Assembly (NCBI RefSeq): GCF_013385145.1
Contig: NZ_JABZEC010000002.1
Location: forward strand, 124,001 to 188,000
From: Bombilactobacillus apium
GTDB lineage: Bacteria > Bacillota > Bacilli > Lactobacillales > Lactobacillaceae
Length of the DNA: 64,000 nt
Reading direction: 5' to 3'
A program made the translations under genes and the position numbers. Positions 17,787 to 26,819 of the stretch are shown here, piece by piece. Position 1 is the stretch's first letter. Every line of letters begins with the position of its first letter. The notes beneath the pieces were generated by a model. That model saw only the letters and a list, made by a program, of their open reading frames with translations, was not told where the DNA came from and did no database searches.

Positions 17787-18409
17787 TTTTACAAGCTTTA
17801 GGTCTAAGAATTATTTTTATCGGTCTTTCCGGCAGTCTAAGCCAGATGCTGGTAATCAAAGGAAATTCCTTGACCGCCAGGGGAAGTATTTTACTTATCA
17901 TTACTCTGGCCTTAGGCACCGCCATCGGCGAGTTACTGGACCTCGACGCCGGGTTCAACCACTTAGGTGATTTTTTGACGCGCCATTTTCATAATTCTGA
18001 AAATAATCAGTTTAGTTTGGGCTTTATCACCTCCACTTTAACCGTCAGTATCGGGGTAATGGCGATTGTCGGTTCCCTCCAGGATGGCTTAAATCATGAT
18101 CCTTCAATTTTATTTATTAGATCAACCATTGATTGCATTACGGTGGTCTTATTTGCGGCCGTCTACGGGATCGGCTGTGCCTTTGCGGCGCTGCCAACCC
18201 TCATCTTTGAGGGCGGAATCACTCTTTTAGCAACGCTGATTAAGCCACTTTTAACTGCAGAAATGTTCACGGGAATTTCTCTAGTGGGCAACACCTTAAT
18301 TGCCCTAATTGGTTTAAATATGCTCCTAGCTAGCAAAATCAAAGTCGCCAATCTCCTCCCCGCGATCTTGTTGGTTCCTTTTTATCTCCATTTTTGGGGC
18401 CTAGGTTGA
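17783..18409 (+). CDS. DUF554 membrane protein, apparently lacking its usual N-terminus
   Basis: A 208-residue protein with about six hydrophobic segments. The DUF554 features are GTAIGELLDLDAGFNHLGDFL (first 20: GTAIGELLDLDAGFNHLGDF), TLTVSIGVMAIVGSLQDG and IDCITVVLFAAVYGIGCAFA. Family members normally begin with about 30 residues rich in Gly (GxLLGxxL...) before the first conserved segment. Here the ATG lies directly at QALGLRIIFIGLSG, so this part is missing. The start codon overlaps the stop of the cyclodeaminase fragment, suggesting that a deletion placed DUF554 under that gene's signals. Possibly still translated; function unknown. Confidence 0.6.
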   Translation: MILQALGLRIIFIGLSGSLSQMLVIKGNSLTARGSILLIITLALGTAIGELLDLDAGFNHLGDFLTRHFHNSENNQFSLGFITSTLTVSIGVMAIVGSLQDGLNHDPSILFIRSTIDCITVVLFAAVYGIGCAFAALPTLIFEGGITLLATLIKPLLTAEMFTGISLVGNTLIALIGLNMLLASKIKVANLLPAILLVPFYLHFWGLG

Positions 18410-18468
18410 GATCAATTTCTCCCAGAAAAAATTAGGTTTATAATTAAACTTAGGAAAGGAGGTAGGAA

Positions 18469-18960
18469 ATGCCCGTTACTTTTGGCCCAGCACAACTTTC
18501 AGATTTTGCTTTAATTATGGAATTAGAAAATAGTGGCTTCTCCCCAGCAGAAGCTGCTTCACCCGCCAGTATGCGCCAACGAATTCAAAAAATTCCTGAT
18601 ACTTTCATCGTCGCTTATAATTCTGTCGCTAAACCGGTCGGTTATATCGTCGGTCCCACTTCTCAAGAACGTTATCTTACTGATGATCTTTTCCAGATCG
18701 TCACTAGCAATCAGCCCCAAGATCCCTTTCAAACAGTTCTCAGCTTAGTCGTCGCTCCTAGCTACCGCCAACAAGGATTGGGCAGTCAATTACTGCAACA
18801 ATTGGCCCAACAAGCTCAACAACAAGGGCGGCAACTAATTACCCTCACTTGTCTGCAAGAATTGATTGCTTTTTATCAAAAAAACGGCTACCAAGTTGCG
18901 GGGCAGTCCCAATCACAGCATGCCGGAGAAACTTGGTATAATTTAGTACGAGAATTATAA
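18469..18960 (+). CDS. GNAT-family N-acetyltransferase
   Basis: A 163-residue acetyltransferase. The acetyl-CoA-binding motif A is VVAPSYRQQGLGSQLLQQL (about residues 95-113) with the Q/RxxGxG/A core. Motif B includes YQKNGYQVAGQ near 143. An AAAGGAGG lies ahead of the ATG, and a TATAAT box at 18439-18444 suggests its own promoter. The substrate (small amine or protein N-terminus) cannot be told. Confidence 0.85.
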   Translation: MPVTFGPAQLSDFALIMELENSGFSPAEAASPASMRQRIQKIPDTFIVAYNSVAKPVGYIVGPTSQERYLTDDLFQIVTSNQPQDPFQTVLSLVVAPSYRQQGLGSQLLQQLAQQAQQQGRQLITLTCLQELIAFYQKNGYQVAGQSQSQHAGETWYNLVREL

Positions 18961-19011
18961 ATTGTTATTTTTTCACTAATTTCAACTAATTAAAGGAGGA
19001 TTTATTACCAA

Positions 19012-20061
19012 ATGAAAACAACTATTTTTGTCCAACCGGGAAAAGTAGAGCTTAAAGAAGTTCCGTTGCCAACCATTCAGGCTCCCGATGACGTTCTGAT
19101 CAAAGTTCTTCGAACTTGCGTCTGCGGTTCGGACCTCTGGGCTTATCGAGGCCTCGAAGAAAAAGCTATTGCCTCAATCAATGGTGGCCACGAGGCTTTA
19201 GGAATTGTCCAAGAAGTCGGAGACGCGGTCACGACGGTTCAAGCCGGAGATTTAGTTATTGCTCCTTTTACCCATGGCTGTGGTCATTGTGCCGCTTGTC
19301 GGGCCGGTTTTGACGGTTGTTGCCAAAATCATGCCGACAATTTTAGTGATGGTGATCAAGGCGAATATATTCGTTATCAACATGGCGACTGGTCTTTAGT
19401 CAAAGTTCCCGGAAAAGCCCAAGATTATAGCCCGGAAATGTTGAACTCTTTGTTAACTTTAGCTGACGTCATGGCGACTGGTTACCATGCCGCTAAAGTC
19501 GCTGAAGTCCAAGCCGGAAGTCGTGTAGCCGTCATTGGTGACGGAGCGGTCGGCTTATGTGGGGTCATTGCCACCCAAATGTTAGGAGCTCAACAGATCA
19601 TTTTGTTAGGCCATCATCAAGACCATCAAGCGCTAGCCCAAGAGTTTGGCGCCACTGATTTCGTAACTAGCACCGATCCAGAAATAGTCGCGCAAACCGT
19701 GGTTCAATTAACGCAACAAGAAGGAGTGAGTGCCGTTTTAGAATGTGTCGGCAATCAGACGGCGATTGATACCGCCCTGCAAATTTGTCGCCCGGGAGCA
19801 ATCATCGGTCGAGTTGGTCTACCGCATACACAACCTTTAGACGCTGCCACGGCTTTTTACCAAAATATTCGTTTCGCTGGCGGCCCGGCTTCCGTGACTA
19901 CTTACGACAAAGAAGTCTTGTTAAAAGCTGTTTTAGATGGAAGTATTCATCCAGGACGGGTTTTCAATCAAGAGTTTACTTTGGACCAAATTGATGCTGC
20001 TTATCAAGCCATGGTTAAACGGCAAGCAATCAAATCCTTAGTTGTCGTTGCTGAAGCTTAA
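19012..20061 (+). CDS. Zinc-dependent alcohol dehydrogenase (MDR family)
   Basis: A 349-residue medium-chain dehydrogenase. Catalytic zinc ligands are C38 in TCVCGSDLW and H60-E61 in GGHEALG. The structural zinc site is C90, C93, C96 and C104. The NAD(P)-binding loop is VAVIGDGAVGLCGV (about 172-185). The set resembles threonine dehydrogenase/sorbitol-dehydrogenase-like and YdjJ-type enzymes. It oxidises or reduces an alcohol or aldehyde in the cytoplasm; the substrate is unresolved. Preceded by AAAGGAGG and followed by a terminator, so monocistronic. Confidence 0.9.
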   Translation: MKTTIFVQPGKVELKEVPLPTIQAPDDVLIKVLRTCVCGSDLWAYRGLEEKAIASINGGHEALGIVQEVGDAVTTVQAGDLVIAPFTHGCGHCAACRAGFDGCCQNHADNFSDGDQGEYIRYQHGDWSLVKVPGKAQDYSPEMLNSLLTLADVMATGYHAAKVAEVQAGSRVAVIGDGAVGLCGVIATQMLGAQQIILLGHHQDHQALAQEFGATDFVTSTDPEIVAQTVVQLTQQEGVSAVLECVGNQTAIDTALQICRPGAIIGRVGLPHTQPLDAATAFYQNIRFAGGPASVTTYDKEVLLKAVLDGSIHPGRVFNQEFTLDQIDAAYQAMVKRQAIKSLVVVAEA

Positions 20062-20112
20062 AAATCGGCTTCAATTTAATTATCTAGGCACGAGTCCTAA
20101 CAAGAATTACTC

Positions 20113-20153
20113 CCAAAAACCAATCTCAATGTCCTTTCAGAGGTTGGTTTTTT
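20113..20153 (+). terminator. Rho-independent terminator after the dehydrogenase gene
   Basis: AAAAACCAATCTC / GAGGTTGGTTTTTT stem with a 12-nt loop and T run. Confidence 0.8.
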
Positions 20154-20193
20154 AATTAAAAAATTTCCTAGTAATTAATTTCCAGGAAGAGTA

Positions 20194-20229
20194 TTGTATA
20201 TGTTGTAAGTAACATATGTAAAATATAAC
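20194..20229 (+). promoter_or_regulatory. Promoter/operator of the cadD-arsR operon
   Basis: A perfect inverted repeat ATATGTT-N6-AACATAT (20198-20217) lies between a TTGTAT -35 candidate and TAAAAT/TATAAC -10 candidates. A further half-site (AACATAT) follows at 20228. The arrangement fits binding by the ArsR-family repressor encoded downstream, which would block transcription until metal is bound. Confidence 0.6.
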
Positions 20230-20250
20230 ATATCTTAGGAGGGCACTATT

Positions 20251-20814
20251 ATGAATTATGGCTTACTAATTCTCACCTTTTGTAGTGTGAATCTCGACTT
20301 TTTCTTGATGCTCCTCTTTCTTTTAAAGAAGTATCGCTTTCGCTCAGTTTTAATTGGCTACCTTCTAGGGAATCTATTATTATTAGTTCTAAGCTATGTC
20401 TTGGGGCGTACTCTGGCCACCTTTCTTCCCGAATGGATTTTGGGGTTCTTAGGTCTTCTTCCTATTTATCTAGCCTTTCATGATGACGATGATGACAATC
20501 AAGTGCGACAACATCATTCGGCAATTTTTACGGTCTTGATTACTTACCTCTCGGTTTGTTCTGGCTGTAATTTGGCTATCTTTCTGCCCGTTTTGGCTGG
20601 AGAAACCTGGAGTAATTTTGGTCGAACTTTAATTCTTATTGGCGGATTAACAATTCTTGCCGTGGGGATTATCAAATTAGTAGGTAAGATTCCGCCTATC
20701 GAGCGGATCTTGACTCACTATGGTGAAAAACTAATGAAAATATGCTATGTTGTAATTGGTTTATATGTCTTTTGGGATAGCGGTCTCATCAGCCATTTAC
20801 TAAGCTTACTTTAA
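20251..20814 (+). CDS. cadD: CadD-family cadmium resistance transporter
   Basis: A 187-residue membrane protein with five to six hydrophobic segments. The start [20 protein letters not shown], an acidic [13 protein letters not shown] loop around residues 77-89, and [18 protein letters not shown] (Cys pair near 107-110) are characteristic of CadD. It confers cadmium (and sometimes quaternary-amine) resistance by export or sequestration. It is transcribed with an ArsR-type repressor that starts 19 nt later, the usual CadD-CadX/C arrangement. Confidence 0.85.
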   Translation: MNYGLLILTFCSVNLDFFLMLLFLLKKYRFRSVLIGYLLGNLLLLVLSYVLGRTLATFLPEWILGFLGLLPIYLAFHDDDDDNQVRQHHSAIFTVLITYLSVCSGCNLAIFLPVLAGETWSNFGRTLILIGGLTILAVGIIKLVGKIPPIERILTHYGEKLMKICYVVIGLYVFWDSGLISHLLSLL

Positions 20815-20833
20815 CATAAAGGTAGATTTTAAA

Positions 20834-21169
20834 ATGTCGCAAGCACACCCTGAACAACTCATCGATTCACAGCACTTACTCGAAAGCCAAAGGATTTTCA
20901 AACTATTGAGCAATCCCAAACGCCTACAAATGTTAAAAATACTTGAGCAACAAAAATTAAACGTTCAACAGATTAGCCAAAGTTTAAATTTAGAACAATC
21001 AGTTGTTTCCCATCAATTAGCAATTTTAAAACAACACCAACTAGTTAGCTCGCAACGTTTAGGCCAAGCGAACTATTATCAATTAGATGATCCCCATATT
21101 CTCGATATCGTTAATGAAACTCTAGAACATGTCGACCATGTTTTACGGGGGCGGCGGCACGGTCAATAA
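20834..21169 (+). CDS. ArsR/SmtB-family metal-responsive repressor
   Basis: A 111-residue winged-helix protein. The segment [20 protein letters not shown], then [20 protein letters not shown] (recognition helix) and [17 protein letters not shown] (wing), are typical of the family. The C-terminus [20 protein letters not shown] contains His/Asp residues in the helix-5 position used by CzrA/NmtR-type sensors. There is no Cys in the DNA-binding helix, so it resembles zinc/cobalt/cadmium sensors of the CzrA/CadX type more than arsenic sensors. It probably represses the cadD operon from the palindrome at 20198-20217. Confidence 0.85.
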   Translation: MSQAHPEQLIDSQHLLESQRIFKLLSNPKRLQMLKILEQQKLNVQQISQSLNLEQSVVSHQLAILKQHQLVSSQRLGQANYYQLDDPHILDIVNETLEHVDHVLRGRRHGQ

Positions 21170-21257
21170 ATTTAATCGCCGCTGGTAATTGAAATTACTT
21201 GCACAACTGAACCTTCGATTTTAGCAATAATTGAATTCTTAAAAAATAAAATTATCA

Positions 21258-21296
21258 AATAATCCTTTTAGATTTCATCTTAAGGATTATTTTTTC
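21258..21296 (+). terminator. Rho-independent terminator of the cadD-arsR operon
   Basis: AAATAATCCTT / AAGGATTATTTTTT stem with a 14-nt loop. Confidence 0.8.
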
Positions 21297-21364
21297 AATG
21301 GTTCAAAAAAGAGTTTTAAACTGCTCGAATAAAGGCAAGAGTTCGATTTTGAACTCGACTGTCA

Positions 21365-22267
21365 ATGAAAACTCCGAGGAAATTAGATGGGGACTTTTTT
21401 GAACGAATTGCTGTCCGTTACGAGGATCTCAGTAGTACTAGACAATTAGTAGTTGATTTTATCACTCGTCACCAAGATATCGAATATCTCAAAATCAAAA
21501 CCATCATCGATGCCCTATTTGCAGCGGCAACAACGGCTTTCCTTATCGGAATCACGGAACCGATTGAATTTACTTTCTTATTCGTTGCCCCGGTTCTTTA
21601 CGCAGTTCATGCCGTTTTAGCTGAACTAACTTTAGCCGTGACCTCTGCTTTAGGCGCCAGTTTCCTAACACCAACTGGACATGGCTCAATCAATTATCTT
21701 ATCTACGGCGCCCTCCAAGGTTCCAGAACCTGCTGGTGGTTATTACCAATTGTTGGTATTTTTTATTTCATAGTTTATTATTTTGTTTTCCGTTTTGTCA
21801 TTCTAAAATTTGATTTTCTGGCACCTGGACGTGAAAGTAAGGGCACGGAAATTACCCTCCATGGGAAAAAAGAAACTCGGCAAAAACTAGGCGTCCAAAC
21901 TTTAAAGGCTGCCCCCGCAAGCGCCATGGTTTAATTGTGGCTCCTATCGCGGGAGAAATCACCCTTGTAGCCCCCACCGGCCACGGAATTGGTTTGAAGG
22001 ACAAATCAAGGTTTGGAACTTTTAATTCATTTAGGAATTGATACTGTCGAATTAGAGGGCGCGCCCTTCACACCCCAAGTTAAAGTCGGTGAGCAAGTAA
22101 CCGCGGGTCAACCTTTGACTTTAATGGATTTGGCAGCGATTAAAGCCGTCGGAAAATCAACAACCATTATGGTGGTCATCACTAATAGTAAAGAATTAAA
22201 GGTTGAATTGACTCTCGAAGCCGGAGATAAAAAATCAAGAGATCTTGCCGCACAACTTAAATTATAA
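21365..22267 (+). pseudogene. Chimeric remnant: RpiR N-terminus fused to glucose-type PTS EIIC and EIIA
   Basis: The first 189-codon frame starts with an RpiR-like N-terminal segment (FFERIAVRYEDLSSTRQLVV, about residues 11-50). At about residue 57 it passes without a stop into the C-terminal part of a glucose/glucoside-type EIIC (ITEPIEFTFLFVAPVLYAVH, then YFIVYYFVFRFVILKFDF). After its stop, another frame reads VAPIAGEITLVAPTGHGIGL. After one extra A it continues in the frame ending at 22267 with LLIHLGIDTVELEGAPFTPQ, the EIIA domain with its active-site His. The EIIB domain, most of EIIC and the RpiR HTH and SIS parts are absent. A deletion joined a regulator to its PTS, and further decay followed. 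Confidence 0.8.
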
Positions 22268-22360
22268 AAAGCCATCGCTTAAAAAAGGCGGCCGCCAATG
22301 AAGTGACTCCCTCTAGTTGGAATCATCCAATGGTTTATTGAGTCCGCATTTGAAATTAAA

Positions 22361-22483
22361 ATGGCGACAATTAGCTGGTGTGCACAATATCAAGCTTTCT
22401 ACCCTCAAAATACTTTGGGAATTCAGACCATAGGAAATAGCCGCCCGACAAAGAGACCGGGACATAAGTATTCTCATGTTTAG
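22361..22483 (+). other. Short open frame of 40 codons, possible gene remnant
   Basis: Reads MATISWCAQYQAFYPQN and then NSRPTKRPGHKYSHV before TAG. The composition looks protein-like, but I recognise no family and there is no ribosome site. Possibly the end of another decayed gene between the PTS remnant and the terminator. Nothing else is seen in 22268-22530. Confidence 0.2.
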
Positions 22484-22531
22484 CAAATCCTAACAAACGT
22501 GTTCCATAAGCCAGACAAGTCCGTCCAATAC

Positions 22532-22577
22532 ACGAAACCCCGCAGAAAAATGCTTTACTTTCCTACGGGGTTTCGTT
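22532..22577. terminator. Rho-independent terminator-like hairpin
   Basis: CGAAACCCCGCAG / CTACGGGGTTTCG form a 12-13-bp stem with one wobble. The T run is short on the plus strand, so it may serve both sides. Confidence 0.55.
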
Positions 22578-22699
22578 AATTGTACTCCTTGTCTACCGGT
22601 TTATGTCACACTCTCATTACAAACAACGATCTTAGTAAGCTCTTTTATTTAGCTCTTCTAAGCAGACTAGTTTTTTTCAAGCATCAGCCTTACTTCAAT

Positions 22700-23038
22700 C
22701 TAACTTGCCGAATTAGCCGCGTCTGGAAAAAGCTTTTTAACAATTCCAAAAGCGGACCAAGCCTTAGGCCAACCACAATAGAAGGCTAAGTGCGTAATCA
22801 TTTCAACAATTTCCGTTTGGGTCACCCCGTTTTGTTGCGCCATTTTTAAATGCGCCTCTAATTGGGGCCAAGCTCCTTGAGCCAATAAAGCGGCACAAGT
22901 AATTAAGCTGCGATCTCGTGCCGGCAATTGTTCCTCACGAGCCCAAACTTCACCAAATAAGACATCATCATTTAACTCGGCAAACTTGGGTGCTAAATGT
23001 CCCAAGTTATCCCGACCAGCAGTCTGTTTTTGAACCAT
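22700..23038 (-). CDS. Carboxymuconolactone decarboxylase (CMD)-family protein
   Basis: A 112-residue CMD/AhpD-like protein with the motif DRSLITCAALLAQGAWPQLE (about 42-61) and HLAFYCGWPKAWSAF near 86-100. It lacks the AhpD CXXC pair, so peroxidase activity is unlikely. Many lactobacillar genomes carry such genes beside a MerR regulator, as here (the MerR gene lies 41 nt upstream in the same orientation). The role is probably in aldehyde or quinone-type stress, but the reaction is unknown. Confidence 0.85.
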   Translation of the reverse strand: MVQKQTAGRDNLGHLAPKFAELNDDVLFGEVWAREEQLPARDRSLITCAALLAQGAWPQLEAHLKMAQQNGVTQTEIVEMITHLAFYCGWPKAWSAFGIVKKLFPDAANSAS

Positions 23039-23079
23039 GATAATTCCTCCAATCGTACTTCCACTTTAGCTACTTCAAA

Positions 23080-23514
23080 TCAATTTTCCTGCGCCGATGG
23101 TGCTAACCGTTGCAGATAAGCGGCAAAACTTTCCGTCGCTGGAATCGTTCGGTCTTCTTGCCCCTCATACCAAGCGATTTTATGATTTAAAATCGTCAGA
23201 CTTTCTTGGAGCTCGGCCAAACTTTTTCGACCTTCAACCCGAACTTGGCATAAAAGGGATAAGCGTTGTTCAATCGTTTGGGGACCTTGAGCTCGCCAAG
23301 CCACATATTGCTTTAATTCTGGAATCGTCATCCCCGTCCGCTTTAAATGTAAGAGAAATTCGACCCACTGCTGATCAGCTTGGGTATAGAAACGTTGACC
23401 CACTGAATCACGTCGAGGTTTCAACAAATCTTCTTGTTCATAATAACGTAAGGTAAAAGGCGTCAAACCCACCAATTTTCCGAATTCACTAATTTGATAT
23501 CTAGTTTCGGTCAT
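23080..23514 (-). CDS. MerR-family transcriptional regulator
   Basis: A 144-residue regulator. The N-terminal winged helix reads YQISEFGKLVGLTPFTLRYY, then EQEDLLKPRR and RFYTQADQQWVEFLLHLKRT. A coiled-coil dimerisation region (about 85-125) follows. No metal-binding Cys cluster is present in the short C-terminus, so it belongs with the AdhR/NmlR-like aldehyde-stress group. Start ATG 23514 has AAGGGA 8 nt upstream; the longer frame to 23544 lacks one. It probably controls its own operon with the CMD gene. Confidence 0.85.
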   Translation of the reverse strand: MTETRYQISEFGKLVGLTPFTLRYYEQEDLLKPRRDSVGQRFYTQADQQWVEFLLHLKRTGMTIPELKQYVAWRAQGPQTIEQRLSLLCQVRVEGRKSLAELQESLTILNHKIAWYEGQEDRTIPATESFAAYLQRLAPSAQEN

Positions 23515-23622
23515 CAATCTTGTCCCTTCTTTACTAATCTTCAAAGCAGTCGATTTCGACTGTGATTTCCCACCAAATTCAAGTTCATTCTAAGCCTTAG
23601 AGGATACTCGAAGGCAAGAGAA

Positions 23623-23650
23623 AATAAAAAGCCGCCTTTTTCAGACGACT
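23623..23650 (-). terminator. Terminator of the 96-residue hypothetical gene
   Basis: Minus strand GTCGTCT / AGGCGGC stem followed by TTTTTATTTT. Confidence 0.6.
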
Positions 23651-23661
23651 AAAAGGAAAAA

Positions 23662-23952
23662 TTAAACTTGCGGGCGTAATTCAAACCACATACTTGTTTG
23701 ATCTTTTTGAGCGAGTTGATAGCGATAGCCCAGTCGTTTCAAAATATAGGCTTCCTTCCATTTAGGAGAAAAGAGTCCCAACAACCAAAAATTAAAAGTT
23801 TGAATAGTTTCGGCTTTTCCTTTAAAACCAATGCTGGTCCAAGAAGATACTCCTGAATCAAGGCTCTTTTGGGCAACTAAGTCTTTAGCAATCACCAATC
23901 TAGGTAAGCGTTGGCTAATTCCTCGGTCTAAGGTTTGATAATCGGTAATCAT
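23662..23952 (-). CDS. Hypothetical protein, 96 residues
   Basis: Not recognised. It is soluble, with no membrane segment or Cys, and starts MITDYQTLDRGISQRLPRLV. The middle is aromatic (FNFWLLGLFSPKWKEAYILK) and the end reads TSMWFELRPQV. It has its own terminator 12 nt past the stop and an AGGGAGAA upstream of the start, so it is probably a real single gene. Confidence 0.5.
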   Translation of the reverse strand: MITDYQTLDRGISQRLPRLVIAKDLVAQKSLDSGVSSWTSIGFKGKAETIQTFNFWLLGLFSPKWKEAYILKRLGYRYQLAQKDQTSMWFELRPQV

Positions 23953-24056
23953 CTAACTATTCTCCCTTCGTTGTTAATATCTAGATTATGGTTTCATTAT
24001 ACCATGATTATGGAGGCCTGCAAACGTTTTATAAAATAATATCTTAGGCTAACTTC

Positions 24057-24998
24057 TTATTCCCTCACCTTAACTCCCTTAGCAGATATTTCTCGGTGGA
24101 TACTTGCTAAAGATTGTGACTTATCAAAAACCTTGCTATTTCCATTATCATCAGCTGCAAACTTCATAAGATCTATCTGATCCTTGTTTAGGGCCACATC
24201 AGTGTAATAGACTAATACATTTTTCGTTTTCGTTTGATCTAAGGTTAGATTGTGAGAAGTCATTTCATACAAACAACCTACAACAATTTCTTTGTAATGA
24301 TAATGATCCACGATTCCAACATGGATAGGCTTTGAGCTCTCACTAAAGGTAGGATCTTCAGTAAAAGCATAAGTTGCTAATGGTTTTTTAGTGTAATAGA
24401 GTTCATCATGATCTAGCGACTTGGAAGGATATCTTTTGTCAGCAAAATCATTAAGGCCTTGCTGTAATTTCGCAAATTCCTTGCCTTTTTGCGGATCAAC
24501 AAGTCCTGATACCTTAATTTCTATAGTTCGACTACCAGTTTTAATGGGAACACTATTATCCGGAACGCGTAAGATTAATTTCACCTGCTCACCGTTTTTC
24601 AAATTATCTTCTGGTTGAAATTTAAAATCCACACTTTTAACTTCATCAGCAATCTTTTGGACTTTTAAGCGATCATCACTGTCAAAGATTGAGTCTTGTG
24701 CCTTAAGTATCACCGGTTTCACTAATTGAATGCATCAAATAATCCGTGGCTGTTGGTGATAATTTCTCTTTTTCGCCAACTAGGTAATTAGCTTGGTCAT
24801 TATTTCTTGCTTACTTTTGTCCGTGACTTGAACCCTGCCTTGGTGATTATAGTCCGAAAATTCTACTTTAACGTCTGCAAGCACATCAACCTTGCGGTTT
24901 TTCCAGTAGCTACCGCCGATAATTATCCCCACCAAAATTAAAATTATTAACGCTAGCAACAACTTATGGGTCTTGATGGCTGCCTTTACTTTTGTCAT
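24057..24998 (-). pseudogene. Membrane-anchored extracytoplasmic protein with two compensating frameshifts
   Basis: The gene starts at ATG 24998 (GGGAG 5 nt upstream) and reads MTKVKAAIKTHK, then a membrane segment (about residues 13-33), then VKVEFSDYNHQGRVQV. It stops at TAG near 24780. Another frame carries NYLVGEKEKLSPTATDYLMH across the gap. After about 85 nt the original frame resumes (VKPVILKAQDSIFDSDDRLK) for about 220 residues to 24057. Thus one insertion/deletion near the A-rich stretch at 24800 is offset by another near 24722. The intact product would be about 315 residues with one N-terminal anchor and beta-rich outer domains. Family not recognised; resembles lactobacillar zinc-ribbon/TcaA-like surface proteins. 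Confidence 0.55.
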
Positions 24999-25134
24999 TC
25001 CCACTCCCACTCATAATATGTAACTGATTAAATTATAAGAAAGATATCGTCCTTTTTCTATTGAAAAAATATAAGTTTACCCTAAAAAAGACCAACAACT
25101 CGTCATGAGCCGCTGGCCTTCTAGTTAACTAAAT

Positions 25135-25605
25135 TTAATTTTTTTGTAGCCAAGGGCCTAAATGGATCATCTGCAAAACCCCTGTTACACACTCACTCCC
25201 CTTATTTCCGGCTTTACCACCAGCCCGATTAATGGCTTGTTCAAAGTTATCTGTCGTTAAAACACCAAACAAGACAGGAACTGGTCCATGGAGAGAAAGC
25301 TCTGCAATTCCTTGGGATACCCCTTGACATACATAGTCGTAATGCGAGGTCTCCCCTCGAATCACACTGCCAAGGGCGATAATTCCATCAACTTTGCCAC
25401 TGGCGCTTAATTGTTGGGCGGCGCGCGGTATTTCCAAGGCTCCCGGCACCCAAACCACCGTAATTTCATTTTGGGCAACGCCGTATTGGGCTAAAGAAGT
25501 TAACGCTCCGTCGAGAAGACGCTGAGTCACATTACTATTAAATTGGGCCACGACAATTCCAATTCTTTGACCGTGACCATCAATTTGTCCTAAATATTCC
25601 GCCAT
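25135..25605 (-). CDS. ribH: 6,7-dimethyl-8-ribityllumazine synthase
   Basis: A 156-residue RibH. Motifs are GIVVAQFNSNVTQRLLDGAL (substrate-binding Phe), WVPGALEIPRAAQQL, ALGSVIRGETSHYDYVC (catalytic His in the HYDY region) and PVLFGVLTTDNFEQA. It condenses the butanone phosphate made by RibB with the pyrimidine from RibD. Last gene of the rib operon; its ATG overlaps the ribBA stop (TAATG). Confidence 0.98.
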   Translation of the reverse strand: MAEYLGQIDGHGQRIGIVVAQFNSNVTQRLLDGALTSLAQYGVAQNEITVVWVPGALEIPRAAQQLSASGKVDGIIALGSVIRGETSHYDYVCQGVSQGIAELSLHGPVPVLFGVLTTDNFEQAINRAGGKAGNKGSECVTGVLQMIHLGPWLQKN

Positions 25606-26819
25606 TATTTAATCTCCTTTAATAAATGATGCAATTTATGCTTCTTGGTTTGTAAATACTGTTCATTTTCGGCTTGAGCAGGAATTTCTAGCGGTGTTCG
25701 CTGGACCACTTTAATCCCCAAGGTTTCTAATTGTTGGATTTTATCCGGATTATTAGTCAGGAGATTAACTTCATTTACTTGCTTCCGGTGTAAAATGGCC
25801 GCCACTAGGCCGTAATTCCGCTCGTCGGGAGCAAAACCTAAGTGTTGATTAGCTTCAACCGTATCCAATCCGGTTTCTTGCAGTTTATAAGCCCGTAATT
25901 TATTGGCTAGACCGATGCCCCGGCCTTCTTGGCGCAAGTATAAGACCGCCCCTCGTCCTCTTTCATTAATTAAACGTAAAGCTGCTTGCAGTTGGGGTCC
26001 ACAATCACAGCGCTTGGAAGCAAAAACATCTCCGGTCAAGCATTCCGAATGAATCCGGAGCAGTAAGGGCTGTCTTGGAGTAATTTTCCCCTTCGAAATT
26101 AATAAAGTTGGTTCAGAATCAAACGGCGTTTGAAAGGCTTCTAATTCGAAATCTCCCGCCGCGGTCGGTAAATGAACTTGAGTTATCGACTGGGCAACAT
26201 CCAGATCAAACATATAGCGATAGGTTTGCAGATCGGCAATTGATAAAATCGGCAACTGCATCCCTTCCGCAAAAGATTTCAATTCCATCTTCCGGGCCAT
26301 CGTGCCATCTTTTTTCAAAATTTCACAAATATAAGCTACCGGAGTCGCCCCAGCTAAACGAGCCAAATCAAGGGCCGCTTCCGTGTGCCCATCTCGAGCC
26401 AAAGTTCCGTGTTCGCGACCAATCAAAGGAAAAATATGCCCCGGATGATAAAAATCACTAGCCGTAGATTTGGGATCGGCCAATTGCCGAATCGTGTCCG
26501 CCCGATCAACGGCCGAAATTCCAGTAGTAGTTGTTTTCGCATCCGCACTAATCGTAAAGGCGGTGCCATAAGCATCCGTTGCGTTGGTGACCATCGGCTG
26601 CAAACCTAAACGCTGGGCAATATCTAAACTCATGGGAACACACAATAAGCCCCGCGCCTTGGTGACCATCATATTTACGGTTTGTTGAGTTGCATACTGT
26701 GCTAGACCAATCATATCGCCTTCTGCTTCACGCTGATCAGAATCAGTGACGATTACCAGACCACCTTCTTGGAGCCTCGTCACAGCGCGTTCAACTCGCG
26801 TGACTACTTCACTTTTCAT
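25605..26819 (-). CDS. ribBA: Bifunctional 3,4-dihydroxy-2-butanone-4-phosphate synthase / GTP cyclohydrolase II
   Basis: A 404-residue fusion. The N-terminal RibB domain (about 1-200) has VIVTDSDQREAEGDMIGLAQ (acidic Mg site), and HTEAALDLARLAG is also conserved. The C-terminal RibA domain (about 205-400) has HSECLTGDVFASKRCDCGPQ with the three zinc Cys, and LRQEGRGIGLANKLRAYKLQ. It supplies both precursors of riboflavin. The start overlaps ribE by 11 nt. Confidence 0.98.
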   Translation of the reverse strand: MKSEVVTRVERAVTRLQEGGLVIVTDSDQREAEGDMIGLAQYATQQTVNMMVTKARGLLCVPMSLDIAQRLGLQPMVTNATDAYGTAFTISADAKTTTTGISAVDRADTIRQLADPKSTASDFYHPGHIFPLIGREHGTLARDGHTEAALDLARLAGATPVAYICEILKKDGTMARKMELKSFAEGMQLPILSIADLQTYRYMFDLDVAQSITQVHLPTAAGDFELEAFQTPFDSEPTLLISKGKITPRQPLLLRIHSECLTGDVFASKRCDCGPQLQAALRLINERGRGAVLYLRQEGRGIGLANKLRAYKLQETGLDTVEANQHLGFAPDERNYGLVAAILHRKQVNEVNLLTNNPDKIQQLETLGIKVVQRTPLEIPAQAENEQYLQTKKHKLHHLLKEIK

